DNA of 64,000 bases from Aquimarina pacifica (GTDB taxonomy: Bacteria > Bacteroidota > Bacteroidia > Flavobacteriales > Flavobacteriaceae). Of this stretch, positions 63,976-64,000 are shown one piece after another. Made by a program: the position numbers and the translations under genes. Numbering within the stretch: the first letter of the stretch is position 1; the number at the start of each line of letters is the position of its first letter. The notes below the pieces were generated by a model that was not told the DNA's origin, ran no database searches, and saw only the letters and a list, made by a program, of their open reading frames with translations. The stretch covers positions 1 through 64,000 of the forward strand of contig NZ_JACC01000036.1 of the NCBI RefSeq assembly GCF_000520955.1, read 5' to 3'.

Positions 63976-64000
63976 GTTAGAGAATTGTTGATTTTTTTTG

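Noticed and set aside
1..64000. CRISPR array, prophage or restriction-modification island
   Set aside because: No regularly spaced repeats, phage structural genes or methylase/nuclease pairs were seen.

Overview
The window is chromosomal DNA from a low-GC marine-type Bacteroidota, most likely family Flavobacteriaceae (Aquimarina-like; the genus is a guess). Evidence: promoters with the Bacteroidota -7 element TAnnTTTG, a bacillithiol gene (bshB1), a T9SS C-terminal sorting domain, gliding genes (a GldF-GldG fusion), a subtype-iii type VI secretion module, and a ribB with a decayed RibA half. The sequence carries two tRNAs (Ser-UGA, His-GUG), no rRNA and no CRISPR array.

Layout. 1-6.5 kb: tRNA-Ser, an M28 lipoprotein peptidase, tRNA-His, bshB1 with a Cys/Met PLP enzyme, and a TPR hybrid histidine kinase whose signal peptide has no ordinary start codon. 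6.7-15 kb: a compact plus-strand housekeeping block (2-Cys peroxiredoxin, thioredoxin, small acidic protein, tpx, dgkA, ftsK, lolA, lptF/G, ribB) joining peroxide defence to envelope building. 15-21.6 kb: a large secreted beta-helix protein, a kdnA-like aminotransferase for 8-amino-Kdo, two orphans and a nitroreductase. 21.7-24.3 kb: nhaC and a 1.1-kb non-coding stretch holding two parallel operator-promoter-terminator units that look like paralogous small RNA genes. 24.3-26.8 kb: a CPBP membrane protease, then rdgB-kdsC-DUF2520 on the minus strand. 27.2-32.5 kb: tssH-tssB-tssC, a terminator, a small membrane protein and a convergent gene for a minimal YopT-like (C58) cysteine protease, a good type VI effector candidate. 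33-36 kb: a lipoprotein, lpxD, and a gene-less copy of the lipoprotein's promoter and 3' end.

36-60 kb is accessory, nearly all on the minus strand, made of single genes with long spacers and marked decay: an S41 peptidase with an in-frame TGA, an AraC regulator broken at a 10-base homopolymer, an IS110-family transposase relic in three frames, and truncated DUF2947-like and GNAT genes butted together. Short spacer repeats recur here (45.4/58.3 kb, 53.7/58.2 kb, 53.8/56.3 kb). A TetR gene is bracketed by two near-identical 18-bp palindromes and probably controls itself and an alpha/beta hydrolase. 60-64 kb returns to core functions: the GldF-GldG fusion, a small monooxygenase-like protein and a SAM hydroxide adenosyltransferase.

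Putative joint functions: kdsC and kdnA both act on Kdo, and lpxD, lolA and lptF/G serve LPS and lipoprotein delivery, so much of the window serves the outer envelope. Function calls rest on motif recognition by eye; no database search was run.
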